This document shows, in pieces, positions 5,722-12,596 of a stretch of DNA of 16,197 nt. The notes beneath the pieces were generated by a model, which saw only the letters and a list, made by a program, of their open reading frames with translations, had not been told where the DNA came from and ran no database searches. The DNA is from Microcaldota archaeon (GTDB lineage: Archaea > Micrarchaeota > Micrarchaeia > Micrarchaeales > CABMGC01), in NCBI GenBank assembly GCA_027449585.1, contig DAIDLJ010000019.1, positions 1 to 16,197 of the forward strand, in the 5' to 3' direction. Numbering within the stretch: the stretch's first letter is position 1; every line of letters starts with the position of its first letter. A program made the translations under genes and the position numbers.

Positions 5722-6387
5722 ATGAACCTGCCAATAGAGAAGAAGCTATCAAACGATGTGCAGGTCAAGATGGCAAGGCTTCAGGATTCCTCAATCGAAG
5801 CCCTATACGACCTGGATGAAAAAATAGTGCTGCACGGAGGCACCTCCATATGGCGATGCTACTCTGGGAACAGGTTCTCAGATGACCTTGATCTTTATGT
5901 AAGGACCATGCGCGAGATGTCAAAAATACGAAACAACCTGCCTTTTGCACTTAAAAAATACGGGATTAGTATTGCAAAGGTGGCCGCCATTGGCAACTCG
6001 ACTATAATTAACGTCAAGGACTCAGAAATAGGAATAAGATTGGAGATTGGGATGGCAAGGGGCCGCCTAAACCCAATAGATCGGAGCTTTGAGCGTTCAA
6101 ACGGCACGCGCATGAGCGTCATCACCCTATCAGCAGAGGACCTCATACTGGAAAAGATCGATACGTATTCCAGCAGGAGGTATTCCCGCGACATTTACGA
6201 CATCTACCATCTAAGCCCACTGGCAAATCCTCTGGATATCGGGAAGGAGGTGTGCTCTTTTCTAGAAGACATAAAAGCGCCTGTTGACGAAGAAAGTCTC
6301 GGGTCAATAATTTACTCAGGAATAACCCCCCCGTTCAAGAGCATGGTCGAATCAATCAGGGCGCATTTTTGTGAAATATCTAAATAA
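5722..6387 (+). CDS. AbiEii-like nucleotidyltransferase toxin
   Basis: Member of the AbiEii/AbiGii nucleotidyltransferase toxin family, enzymes of type IV toxin-antitoxin and phage-abortive systems that add nucleotides to target RNA such as tRNA. Seen: the glycine motif LHGGTSIWR (about 37-45), the metal-binding motif RFSDDLDLY (51-59) with D55 and D57 in catalytic position, the AEDLILEKID helix (138-147), and the C-terminal RDIYDIYHL (156-164) typical of the family. At 221 residues it is somewhat shorter than the classical 260-300-residue AbiEii, lacking part of the C-terminal helical region. Start ATG 5722 follows the palindrome directly. The toxin gene precedes its partner, the reverse of the usual abiEi-abiEii order, and overlaps it by 17 bases. 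Confidence 0.85.
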   Translation: MNLPIEKKLSNDVQVKMARLQDSSIEALYDLDEKIVLHGGTSIWRCYSGNRFSDDLDLYVRTMREMSKIRNNLPFALKKYGISIAKVAAIGNSTIINVKDSEIGIRLEIGMARGRLNPIDRSFERSNGTRMSVITLSAEDLILEKIDTYSSRRYSRDIYDIYHLSPLANPLDIGKEVCSFLEDIKAPVDEESLGSIIYSGITPPFKSMVESIRAHFCEISK

Positions 6388-6967
6388 GATAAGGGAAGCC
6401 CTTTCCGGAGAAGGTTTTCCTACTTTCAAGATAAAAGACCTTAAGATCCTGCTTGCATCGTACGGTGCAAACGGCGGATATGCCTACACGCTGCTGCACA
6501 ATATGGCCTCCAAGAACGAGATAAGGCGGATAACCAGGGGGATATACACTTTTCACGATGATGTGCGCGTTGCAGGTTTTGCTTTTGCTCCATTTTATTA
6601 CGGCCTTGAGGATGCGCTTGCAATAAAGGGCTTTTGGGAACAGGGTGCAAACCCGGTCATAATAACTCCAAGAAAAACAAGGACCGGGCCAAGGGTCTTC
6701 AACGGACGAAATTATATGGTTCACCGTATAGACAAGAAGCATTTCTTCGGCTTTGAGCTATTGAAATATGGGAGCTTTTGGATACCAGTCTCAGACAACG
6801 AAAAGACCTTCATAGATTTCCTCTATTTTAGGCATTATCTAAGAGCCGATGTCCTTCACGAACTCCGCAAGGCCTCTGATCCAAGAAAAATTAAGGGATA
6901 CTTAAAAATGTACGATGCGCGCTTTTCACAAAAGGTTCTTGGTATGCTTGAAGCACATGGAAAATAA
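6371..6967 (+). CDS. AbiEi-like antitoxin / transcriptional regulator
   Basis: Probable partner of the preceding toxin. The N-terminal part (residues about 15-65) reads as a winged helix: FKIKDLKILLASYG, then LLHNMASKNEIRRITRGIYTF, the G-I-Y ending being typical of the AbiEi antitoxin DNA-binding domain. It is followed by the YGLEDALAIKGFW segment and a C-terminal alpha/beta region that would neutralise the toxin and help bind DNA. The GTG at 6371 is chosen as start; it lies inside the toxin reading frame (17-base overlap), which argues for coupled translation. At 198 residues it is close to the usual AbiEi size. It stops one base short of the convergent reductase gene. Likely to bind the palindrome at 5683-5716. 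Confidence 0.78.
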   Translation: MKYLNKIREALSGEGFPTFKIKDLKILLASYGANGGYAYTLLHNMASKNEIRRITRGIYTFHDDVRVAGFAFAPFYYGLEDALAIKGFWEQGANPVIITPRKTRTGPRVFNGRNYMVHRIDKKHFFGFELLKYGSFWIPVSDNEKTFIDFLYFRHYLRADVLHELRKASDPRKIKGYLKMYDARFSQKVLGMLEAHGK

Positions 6968-6968
6968 T

Positions 6969-7682
6969 CTATCCCCACATCTCCGCCTTTATCTCCTTCT
7001 CGCTTACGCCAAGTGACACCAGCGCGCTCTTGAGCGCCTTCACGAACTCCGGAGGCCCGCAGATGTAGCTAACGCGCTCCTTTACATCGGGGGCGCACTT
7101 GCCTATCAGGGCCGCATCGACCCTCCCCTTGTTGCCCGTCCATCCGTCTCCGTCTGCGGGTCTTGTAACTGTGACCGTGAGCCTGCCGCCAAGCTGCTCC
7201 ACCATCGCCTCAAGCTCCTTTTGCTCTATTATGTCATAGGGGTACTTCACGCTGTATATGAGCTCTATGTCAGGCTTCTTGCCCGTGGCTATTATGTATT
7301 TGAGCATCGAGAAGAAAGGCGCAAGCCCCGTCCCTCCTGCAAGGAAGAGGAGCTTCTCTGAGAAATTTGGATCGAGCTTGAACTGGCCGTATGGCGCGGA
7401 CACAAGGTAGACGTCGCCGACCTTCGCCTCAGCAAGCTTTGATGTCAGCTGTCCCCCTATCATCGATATGAAGAACTGCAGCTCGCCTGACGGCGGGCAG
7501 TTTGCTATTGAGAAAGCCCTGCTTATCTTCTGACCTGTCGCCGCATCAACATGGGTGAGCATCGCGAACATGCCTGGCGAGAAGTCTATGCTAGTTGCGT
7601 CCTGGGCCTTGAATGTGAATGTTGTGACGTCCCTGGTGGTCTTCTCTATCGCCGATATTACATAGGGCTTGTTAAGTATCAT
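6969..7682 (-). CDS. FAD/NAD(P)-binding oxidoreductase (ferredoxin-NADP reductase-like)
   Basis: Single-chain flavin reductase of the ferredoxin-NADP reductase superfamily, moving electrons between NAD(P)H, FAD and an unknown acceptor such as a ferredoxin, flavodoxin or oxygenase. Domains: an FAD-binding beta-barrel with RAFSIANCP (R55, S58) and GGQLTSKL (77-84), then the NAD(P)-binding domain with FLAGGTGLAPFFSML (113-127), SYICGPPEFV near 205-214 and a C-terminal EMWG in place of the longer aromatic tail. There are no iron-sulphur cysteine clusters, so it is neither PyrK nor a fused ferredoxin type. At 237 residues it is standard for the flavodoxin-reductase-like branch. ATG 7682 is the start, with a T-rich TATA-like CTATTTATT near 7708-7716 (minus) upstream. 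A decayed relative lies at 5464-5645. Confidence 0.88.
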   Translation of the reverse strand: MILNKPYVISAIEKTTRDVTTFTFKAQDATSIDFSPGMFAMLTHVDAATGQKISRAFSIANCPPSGELQFFISMIGGQLTSKLAEAKVGDVYLVSAPYGQFKLDPNFSEKLLFLAGGTGLAPFFSMLKYIIATGKKPDIELIYSVKYPYDIIEQKELEAMVEQLGGRLTVTVTRPADGDGWTGNKGRVDAALIGKCAPDVKERVSYICGPPEFVKALKSALVSLGVSEKEIKAEMWG

Positions 7683-7763
7683 GCCTTCACGGATTAGGAT
7701 TGCCAGCTTAAAAATAAATAGGTTGCCTTTTCCTGCGACCCATCCGGTGCGGCGCAGCGCTTA

Positions 7764-8153
7764 TCACTGCGCGCTAGGCCTCTTTAGCTCCCTTATGCAG
7801 TCATCGAGCGCATCGCCAAGCATGTCCAGCTTGCCGGATATCAACGGATGAGCTATCCTAAAGCCAACGTCAGACTTGCGCGGATATGCCTCCTTAAGAA
7901 GCTTTATCGCCTTGATGCACGCGGCGCTCCTGTAAGCCGCATCAGGCATCTGCAGCGCCATCCAGTACGCCCACTTGGCGGTCCTCTTCCTCTCACCGCC
8001 CGCCCGTAGCAGGTACTCGAGCCGCATGTCTGGGTTCTTATGGCGCCTTGATGCCAAAACAAGCTCCTCAATGCGCACAGCTGAGCTTGCTATCTCCTTG
8101 TTGAAATAATCGAAAACAGTCCTTGCTCCCTCACTTTGGGTTCTTGTCCTCAC
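7764..8153 (-). CDS. Hypothetical helical protein co-transcribed with the winged-helix regulator
   Basis: Unrecognised, about 129 residues, predicted mostly helical with many Arg/Lys and Ala (for instance RIEELVLASRRHK, YLLRAGGERKRTAKWAYWMALQM, ACIKAIKLLKEAYP). No membrane segment or signal peptide; two cysteines. It follows the regulator by a short gap and would share its transcript. GTG at 8153 is favoured because AAGGTG ends five bases before it; GTG at 8159 would lie within that ribosome-binding sequence and add two residues. The alternating helix pattern could be a small TPR- or HEPN-like bundle, but nothing is diagnostic. Its position beside the regulator of the secretion-like operon suggests, without proving, a link. 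Confidence 0.6.
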   Translation of the reverse strand: MRTRTQSEGARTVFDYFNKEIASSAVRIEELVLASRRHKNPDMRLEYLLRAGGERKRTAKWAYWMALQMPDAAYRSAACIKAIKLLKEAYPRKSDVGFRIAHPLISGKLDMLGDALDDCIRELKRPSAQ

Positions 8154-8170
8154 TACCACACCTTAGCAGG

Positions 8171-8500
8171 TTATTTCGAGGAGGTTATCGTCTCTACTAC
8201 CCGCTCGAACTTTTCAACAGACTTCACAACCTCCTTGAGCCTTGGGTTTATGTTGTATCCAAGATCATAGCCCCTCTCCGTCCTTATATGGGTCGGCTGG
8301 AGCACGTTCATGCTCATCGAGAGGTTTCTTAGCGTTATTATCAGGGTCTTCCTTGTGAACTTCTTCCCAAGTACCGTATAGAGCTCCCTTGTCGTCCTTG
8401 GCGACTTGACCATCAGGAGCTTTAGGACCGCGTAATTGGGCTTGCTCAGGATCTTCCTAATAAGCCATATCTCGTCGTTATCCCTTTCAACTTTAGGCAT
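8171..8500 (-). CDS. Winged-helix transcriptional regulator
   Basis: Small DNA-binding protein, 109 residues from ATG 8500. It shows a winged-helix pattern: EIWLIRKILSKPNYAVLKLLMV, then SPRTTRELYTVLGKKFTRKTLIITLRNLSMSMN as helix-turn-helix plus recognition helix, then a wing-like HIRTERGYDLGYNIN, and a C-terminal helix VVKSVEKFERVVETI suited to dimerisation. It resembles ArsR/MarR-type archaeal regulators. The open frame extends to ATG 8596, which has a GGAAGG-like sequence upstream, but a strong TATA box (TTTATATA, 8535-8542 minus) lies inside that extension and would start transcripts near 8513, 13 bases before ATG 8500. The shorter form is therefore preferred, with doubt. Divergent from the secretion-like operon; the palindrome at 8631-8660 is its likely target. 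Confidence 0.72.
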   Translation of the reverse strand: MPKVERDNDEIWLIRKILSKPNYAVLKLLMVKSPRTTRELYTVLGKKFTRKTLIITLRNLSMSMNVLQPTHIRTERGYDLGYNINPRLKEVVKSVEKFERVVETITSSK

Positions 8501-8534
8501 AATGGAATACCCCACTATAAGTTGTTCGCCAATG

Positions 8535-8542
8535 TATATAAA
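8535..8542 (-). promoter_or_regulatory. TATA box of the winged-helix regulator operon
   Basis: TTTATATA on the minus strand, about 38 bases ahead of ATG 8500 and about 25 from a transcript start near 8513. It decides between the two possible start codons of the regulator. Confidence 0.5.
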
Positions 8543-8630
8543 CCTATACTCGCTTCCTGCACGCCAATGCCACGCCCAGTGCCGTTTCTTGTCCATTTAT
8601 CCCTTCCAGGAAGGTATATTAACTTATTCA

Positions 8631-8660
8631 TACCTAAGTATAAGCTCATATACTTAAGTA
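8631..8660. promoter_or_regulatory. Near-palindromic operator in the divergent region
   Basis: Arms TACCTAAGTATA (8631-8642) and TATACTTAAGTA (8649-8660) form an inverted repeat with one mismatch around the spacer AGCTCA. It lies 12 bases upstream of the first gene of the plus-strand operon and contains TATA-like sequence on both strands. The symmetry and length suit a dimeric winged-helix protein, and the divergent regulator gene is the obvious candidate. Confidence 0.6.
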
Positions 8661-8672
8661 AAAGATGATGGA

Positions 8673-9038
8673 ATGGACATCTACAAGCACGACTATCCGA
8701 AAGCCAAGATCGCAATATCCGCCTGCGCAGCTGCAGTGGTCCTCGCCAGGGCAGCATCGGCCCAGCCTGCAGCGCTGGACATAATCTCCACGCTCTCAGG
8801 CGTGCAGGTGCTCATGATGCACATCGGCCCGCTCCTAAGCGCCATACTCTTCACGCTCTCGGGCCTTCTCTATGCAGTCGGGCAGCTCTTTCCGTCGCAC
8901 CAGAGGGCCAATTTCCATACGATAGCAAGCGACATGATAATGGGCGCGGTGGTTGTGGGAGTGCTCTCCGTCGCTGCAAACGGCTTTGCAATAGCATCCA
9001 CGCACCTCCTCTCAAATTCAACTGCCAATCTTTCGTGA
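8673..9038 (+). CDS. VirB2/TrbC (CedA1)-like conjugative pilin
   Basis: Small 121-residue protein with the architecture of conjugative-pilus subunits: an N-terminal signal sequence (residues 11-30) ending in a signal-peptidase site ASA before Q31, then two hydrophobic helices at about 46-72 and 84-110 separated by a short polar, basic loop FPSHQRANFH. VirB2/TrbC pilins and the archaeal CedA1-type pilins share this layout, and the motif HIGPLLSAILFTLSGLLYAVG fits the first pilin helix. Sequence in this family is poorly conserved, so the call relies on architecture and on the neighbouring VirB6-like and VirB4-like genes. ATG 8673 is used; the ATGs at 8665 and 8668 are out of frame. It is the first gene of the operon, directly behind the palindrome, which suits a highly expressed subunit. 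Confidence 0.62.
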   Translation: MDIYKHDYPKAKIAISACAAAVVLARAASAQPAALDIISTLSGVQVLMMHIGPLLSAILFTLSGLLYAVGQLFPSHQRANFHTIASDMIMGAVVVGVLSVAANGFAIASTHLLSNSTANLS

Positions 9039-9044
9039 TGGCCT

Positions 9045-10067
9045 ATGCTTAGCGGTTACGGGCTTTTCATAGCAGTGAGCCTGCTTGCGATAATGATATC
9101 GGCCGGCGCAATAGCCTTCGCGATCGGCATTGCGACAGGCAACAGAAGGCTCCAGGAGGCTGGCAAGGAGGAGCTAAACCAGTGCCTGATAAACGGCCTG
9201 CTGATAAGCGGCTTTGCAGTACTCTTCCTCCCCTCCGGCATAATGCAGTCGGTAATAGGCTCCCTGACCAGCGGCACGTCATCTAGCTGCCCCACATACA
9301 TGCTTGCCAATCCGGCGATATGCTTTGCGCAGGGGTACCTCTCAGGATCGGGCTACACCTTCGGCCCTGCGCATTACCAGTCTGTGCTTTCGCAGTCGAG
9401 CGAACTGATACTGGGCCTTCTCTCGCTAAATACGGTGCTTGGACTTCTTGCCTCCCTAAAGATAACCATACTCATAGCAACTATAGACCTCTCATCGGTC
9501 CTCTATCCCGTGATCAGCCAGGTCCAGTTCTTCATAAAGGCCCTTTCAACCGTATCAATAGGCGCTCTGGTGCAGTCATCTATCCTCTCCGCCATATCCG
9601 TCTGCGCAACAACGGCAATACTCCCCACCGGGCTGATACTGCGCACATTCTATCCGACAAGGCAGCTCGGAGGCTTCCTCATAGCCACTTCGATCGGCCT
9701 CTACGTAGTCTTTCCGCTCACCTATGTGCTCGATGCCTCCATCATAAGCTCTTACCAGCAGGGCATTAGCAACTCCTCGCTCTCAAGCCTCTCATCCTCG
9801 GCCTCCGGCCTGGACTCGTACGTCTCAGGGATAAGTGCAAGGACAAACAGCACCACGGCATTCCTCTCTGGGATATCCTCCTATCTCTCCCAGATATCTG
9901 CAGATGCATCATCACTGATCTCGGCGCTCTCAAACTACCTCTCATACTTGATACTTGCCACCTTCATACTCCCTGCATTTAGCATAGTCCTCACCTCTAT
10001 ATCGGTAAAGGAGCTCTCTGCGATCCTCGGCTCCGAGATAACGTTCAACATGTTCGATGTGATATGA
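9045..10067 (+). CDS. Polytopic membrane protein, VirB6/CedA-like channel candidate
   Basis: 340 residues with about seven hydrophobic segments (roughly 5-30, 46-68, 120-148, 150-175, 178-200, 208-229, 299-320). A cysteine-containing loop (C81, C93) follows the second helix. A conserved-looking motif GLILRTFYPTRQLGGFLIA (197-214 area) marks a turn between helices. Residues about 235-298 form a Ser-rich, probably extracellular stretch with repeated Ile/Leu-Ser patterns. In type IV secretion and in the archaeal Ced DNA importer, a polytopic VirB6/TrbL/CedA protein forms the inner-membrane channel and is encoded beside the pilin and the ATPase; gene order supports the same role here. Only six bases separate it from the pilin gene. 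The family is not proven by sequence alone. Confidence 0.62.
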   Translation: MLSGYGLFIAVSLLAIMISAGAIAFAIGIATGNRRLQEAGKEELNQCLINGLLISGFAVLFLPSGIMQSVIGSLTSGTSSSCPTYMLANPAICFAQGYLSGSGYTFGPAHYQSVLSQSSELILGLLSLNTVLGLLASLKITILIATIDLSSVLYPVISQVQFFIKALSTVSIGALVQSSILSAISVCATTAILPTGLILRTFYPTRQLGGFLIATSIGLYVVFPLTYVLDASIISSYQQGISNSSLSSLSSSASGLDSYVSGISARTNSTTAFLSGISSYLSQISADASSLISALSNYLSYLILATFILPAFSIVLTSISVKELSAILGSEITFNMFDVI

Positions 10068-10076
10068 TAGCGTGAT

Positions 10077-10805
10077 ATGATGCTCTACGGAAAGGATAAC
10101 ACCAATCTCTTCTACATGGCCTACGCCCTTGCCCTTGCGATACTCATCGCCTCGATAGCAATGCTGCCGCACTGGACGGCAATTGCATCAGCAATCATCC
10201 TTGCAGTAGCAGTCGTTATTTTGCATTCGGGCACAGCGCTGCGCGGACTTCTGATAAGAAATTCCGTTGTCGAGGTTACTGCGGGAAGCTACCGAATCTC
10301 CCAGAACCTCGCATCGATCTCCAGGCCCGAGGGCGATAAATTCAGGGCCGTCTCCATAGCTATGCTGATTCCAAGGCAGGGCTCCATGATAAACGGCAGG
10401 CCGCTGCGCGAGCTGATGGACAGCATAAGCGAGCGATTCGAGTTCTCGATAGAACTCGCCGAGGCTGACAAGACAAAGATACTCGAGTACCTAAGGACAA
10501 AGATGCACATGAAGGAGATCGCACTCTCAAGGCTAAAGGACCGCGCTTCGGACAAATCAGCAGCGCTAAGGAGGCAGATAGATTTGATAAACGGAGACAT
10601 ATCCTCCCTTGCATCATCAGGAAGCTCGTTTAGGTTTGCAATACTGGTGAAGTCGATAGCAGTCTCACAGAGCCGCGCCGAGGCAGAGTCGTTATCCGCA
10701 AGGCGCATAGAGACTCTTGCAGGAAAGTTCTCCGCGGCCCTTGGGGTAGACCACGAGATCCTGCGATCCGACAGGCTTCTTGCATATGGGGGTGCTTTGA
10801 ATTGA
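10077..10805 (+). CDS. Two-TM protein with VirB4 N-terminal-like domain (VirB3-VirB4N fusion candidate)
   Basis: 242 residues. Two adjacent hydrophobic helices at about 12-32 and 34-52 with a very short turn (PHW) recall VirB3. They are followed by a soluble alpha/beta region: an early strand FRAVSIAMLIPRQ, a helical segment with heptad-like LRRQIDLINGDISSLASSG, then FRFAILVKSIAVSQSRAEAESLSARRIETLAG and a final FSAALGVDHEILRSDRLL. This order resembles the N-terminal domain of VirB4/TrbE ATPases (strand, helical insertion, second strand with SRAEAES-like helix, LGV). No Walker motif is present; the nucleotide-binding half is the next gene. It overlaps that gene by four bases (TTGA), so the two would be made stoichiometrically and probably function as a split VirB4. 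ATG 10077 or 10080 may be used. Confidence 0.55.
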   Translation: MMLYGKDNTNLFYMAYALALAILIASIAMLPHWTAIASAIILAVAVVILHSGTALRGLLIRNSVVEVTAGSYRISQNLASISRPEGDKFRAVSIAMLIPRQGSMINGRPLRELMDSISERFEFSIELAEADKTKILEYLRTKMHMKEIALSRLKDRASDKSAALRRQIDLINGDISSLASSGSSFRFAILVKSIAVSQSRAEAESLSARRIETLAGKFSAALGVDHEILRSDRLLAYGGALN

Positions 10806-11944
10806 AGGACCTGATAAGTTCGCATGAGGCGTCAAGCCTCATCTGCCTGCCATCCCAGAGCGAGCCCGATATCTGCGAGAATGCCGACCATGAAGGCATG
10901 CTAATAGGCCTGAGCGAGAGGCTAAATCTTCCAGTCATGCTCCACCCACAGGACCTTGTCAATCCGCACATGCTCATCTGCGGGATGACCGGAGGCGGCA
11001 AGACCTTCCTCGCAAGGAGCATAATCTCAAGGGCGCATGCCCAATGCGGCTTCAACTTCATCGTAATAGACTTCACCGGCGAATATTCTGGCATTGCAGA
11101 GGCGATCGGCGCATCGTCTTCGCAGCCGCAGGACGCCTTTGGCAAGGAGCAATGCTCAGTATACATCAACCTGCACTCCATTCCCGAACCAAAGAAGATT
11201 GACGCCGCCTCGAATGCCTTCGATGCAGCCGCAGGGGCCATGAGATCGCGGCGCAGCTCAAGGCAGGTCTTCATACTAATAGACGAGGCATGGAAGCTAA
11301 TAGAGAAGAACAGGAGCCTTGAGACAATAATCAGGGAGGGGAGGAAGTACTCTGTGGGGCTCATCACCTCCTCGCAGCTTCTGCACGACACGAGCCAGAG
11401 CATACTCTCCAACATGGCCACGATATTCATATTCAAGACAACAAACGCCCGCAGCCTGGACACATTCTCAAAGAGCTTTGGCCTAAGCGACCAGGAGCTT
11501 GCCAGGGTTGCAGACCTGGACAGGGGCAGCTGCATTGCAATTCAGCTAAGGAGATCCGGGGCCAGAAGCGTCTTTGTGATCAAGAATGTCATCGGCATAC
11601 GTGACACAGAGCAGATTTCTATTATGGGCAGGATTAGCATGAAAATAAGCGTAACAGAATTCGACGCACTTGTTGCAGACCTATGCGGAGAAGGGAAGAT
11701 AGCCGCGTTGAGGGAGCAGGCGCAGGCAAGCCAGATAGGCCTTGCCGACCTGATCCGTGCAATGATGGAGAACGGAGCAGACAGGCGCAGAGTGCTGCCA
11801 AGGCTGCAAAGGATGGGATTTAGCAATGCAGAACTGGCGGATGCATTCTCTGCGGCAATGCATATGGTAGAGTCCAGGGCATCAGCGCGTGACGCCACCA
11901 ACGTTGCCGCTGCTCGAATGGGCGATGTAAATGGCTCAAAGTAA
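10802..11944 (+). CDS. HerA/VirB4-type DNA- or protein-pumping ATPase
   Basis: P-loop ATPase of the FtsK/HerA/VirB4 superfamily, the motor of conjugation-like machines. Seen: Walker A GMTGGGKT (61-68), IVIDFTGEYSG (88-97) as in HerA/CedB, Walker B VFILIDEAWKLI (156-167) with D161/E162, and the REGRKYSVGLITSSQ sensor region ending in Q192. A strand IAIQLRRSG and a C-terminal helical tail (about 320-360; ENGADRRRVLPRLQRMGF) look like a small UBA- or tri-helical module. The N-terminal barrel is very short, unlike complete HerA or VirB4, consistent with the missing part being the upstream gene. Start is the TTG at 10802, overlapping the previous stop, with GGGGGTG upstream; the next Met is at residue 33. 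The domain call is firm; transfer of DNA is inferred from context. Confidence 0.85.
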   Translation: MKDLISSHEASSLICLPSQSEPDICENADHEGMLIGLSERLNLPVMLHPQDLVNPHMLICGMTGGGKTFLARSIISRAHAQCGFNFIVIDFTGEYSGIAEAIGASSSQPQDAFGKEQCSVYINLHSIPEPKKIDAASNAFDAAAGAMRSRRSSRQVFILIDEAWKLIEKNRSLETIIREGRKYSVGLITSSQLLHDTSQSILSNMATIFIFKTTNARSLDTFSKSFGLSDQELARVADLDRGSCIAIQLRRSGARSVFVIKNVIGIRDTEQISIMGRISMKISVTEFDALVADLCGEGKIAALREQAQASQIGLADLIRAMMENGADRRRVLPRLQRMGFSNAELADAFSAAMHMVESRASARDATNVAAARMGDVNGSK

Positions 11945-12596
11945 AAGATACCTTGCGAGCAGCATCAGGCTCGATTCAAGGCTAAAGACAGGCATTGCGT
12001 GCGTCGGGCGCAGGCTATCAAATTATCCAAACCTGCAATGCACTTCGCAAGGAAGCCGCCTAAGCTACCTAATACGGGATGATGAGAAGGCGGATAGGTT
12101 CAATGTGCTCGAACTGGACAGGTCATCGATAGGCTTCACAACCTACTGCGAATCCTCCCCGACATATTTCATGCGCGAGTCAATCTCAAGGCTTCTGGCC
12201 ATAACCATGCTGCTCTCCGAGGATTATGAGATCGAGTATCTGGGGCTCATGCCATACATAGTATATTTGCTATCAAACGGAGGCATACAACTTTCCGATC
12301 CGGCCCCGGTAAATTTCAACAGGGATTCTGACATCATCCTTTCAAAGAGGATATTTCAGTTAAAGGCGCAGTGCCAACGCTTAGGCTCCGATGCCGATAT
12401 GTACAAGAGAGCTGCGGTCTCCCTTTCTTCAAGCATCCTGCTTGCAAGGTATGCGCACGGTTTTTATGTCGCAGAAGCCTCAAAGGAGCTCGGGATCGAT
12501 TCAAAGGTGCTCATCTGCGCCATAGACCTGCTCAAGGCCTCGGGCCATCGCGTCTGCGTTTCAAGGAGCGGAAGGATCGAGCTGCTATCTGCATGA
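11931..12596 (+). CDS. Unrecognised operon protein with C-terminal winged-helix-like segment
   Basis: 221 residues, soluble, no signal peptide. It overlaps the ATPase gene by 14 bases, so it belongs to the same operon. The N-terminal half is mixed and contains three cysteines (ACVGRR, LQCTSQ, TYCESS). The middle is helical (YFMRESISRLLAITMLLSEDYEIEY, then GLMPYIVYLLSNGG). The last 50 residues read as a winged helix: ILLARYAHGFYVAEASKELG, then SKVLICAIDLLKASG and a wing RVCVSRSGRIELL. A winged helix at the C-terminus recalls the FtsK gamma domain, which guides motors along DNA, or simply a DNA-binding adaptor that loads substrate. I do not recognise the family; role in DNA recruitment is a guess from position. 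Confidence 0.65.
   Translation: MAQSKRYLASSIRLDSRLKTGIACVGRRLSNYPNLQCTSQGSRLSYLIRDDEKADRFNVLELDRSSIGFTTYCESSPTYFMRESISRLLAITMLLSEDYEIEYLGLMPYIVYLLSNGGIQLSDPAPVNFNRDSDIILSKRIFQLKAQCQRLGSDADMYKRAAVSLSSSILLARYAHGFYVAEASKELGIDSKVLICAIDLLKASGHRVCVSRSGRIELLSA

Noticed and set aside
9320..9769. 149-codon plus-strand frame inside the channel-like gene
   Set aside because: Alternate-frame shadow: Arg/His/Pro-rich translation with no hydrophobic or family pattern, while the main frame has coherent membrane helices.
10630..11535. 301-codon minus-strand open frame opposite the ATPase gene
   Set aside because: It lies fully antisense to a gene with clear Walker motifs, has no recognisable domain, and its Ser/Arg/Leu-rich composition is what the complementary frame of this codon usage produces.
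12371..12592. N-terminal extension of the last operon gene
   Set aside because: This part overlaps the upstream gene out of frame and translates to Arg/Cys-rich nonsense; the ATG at 12593 overlapping the previous stop is the natural start.
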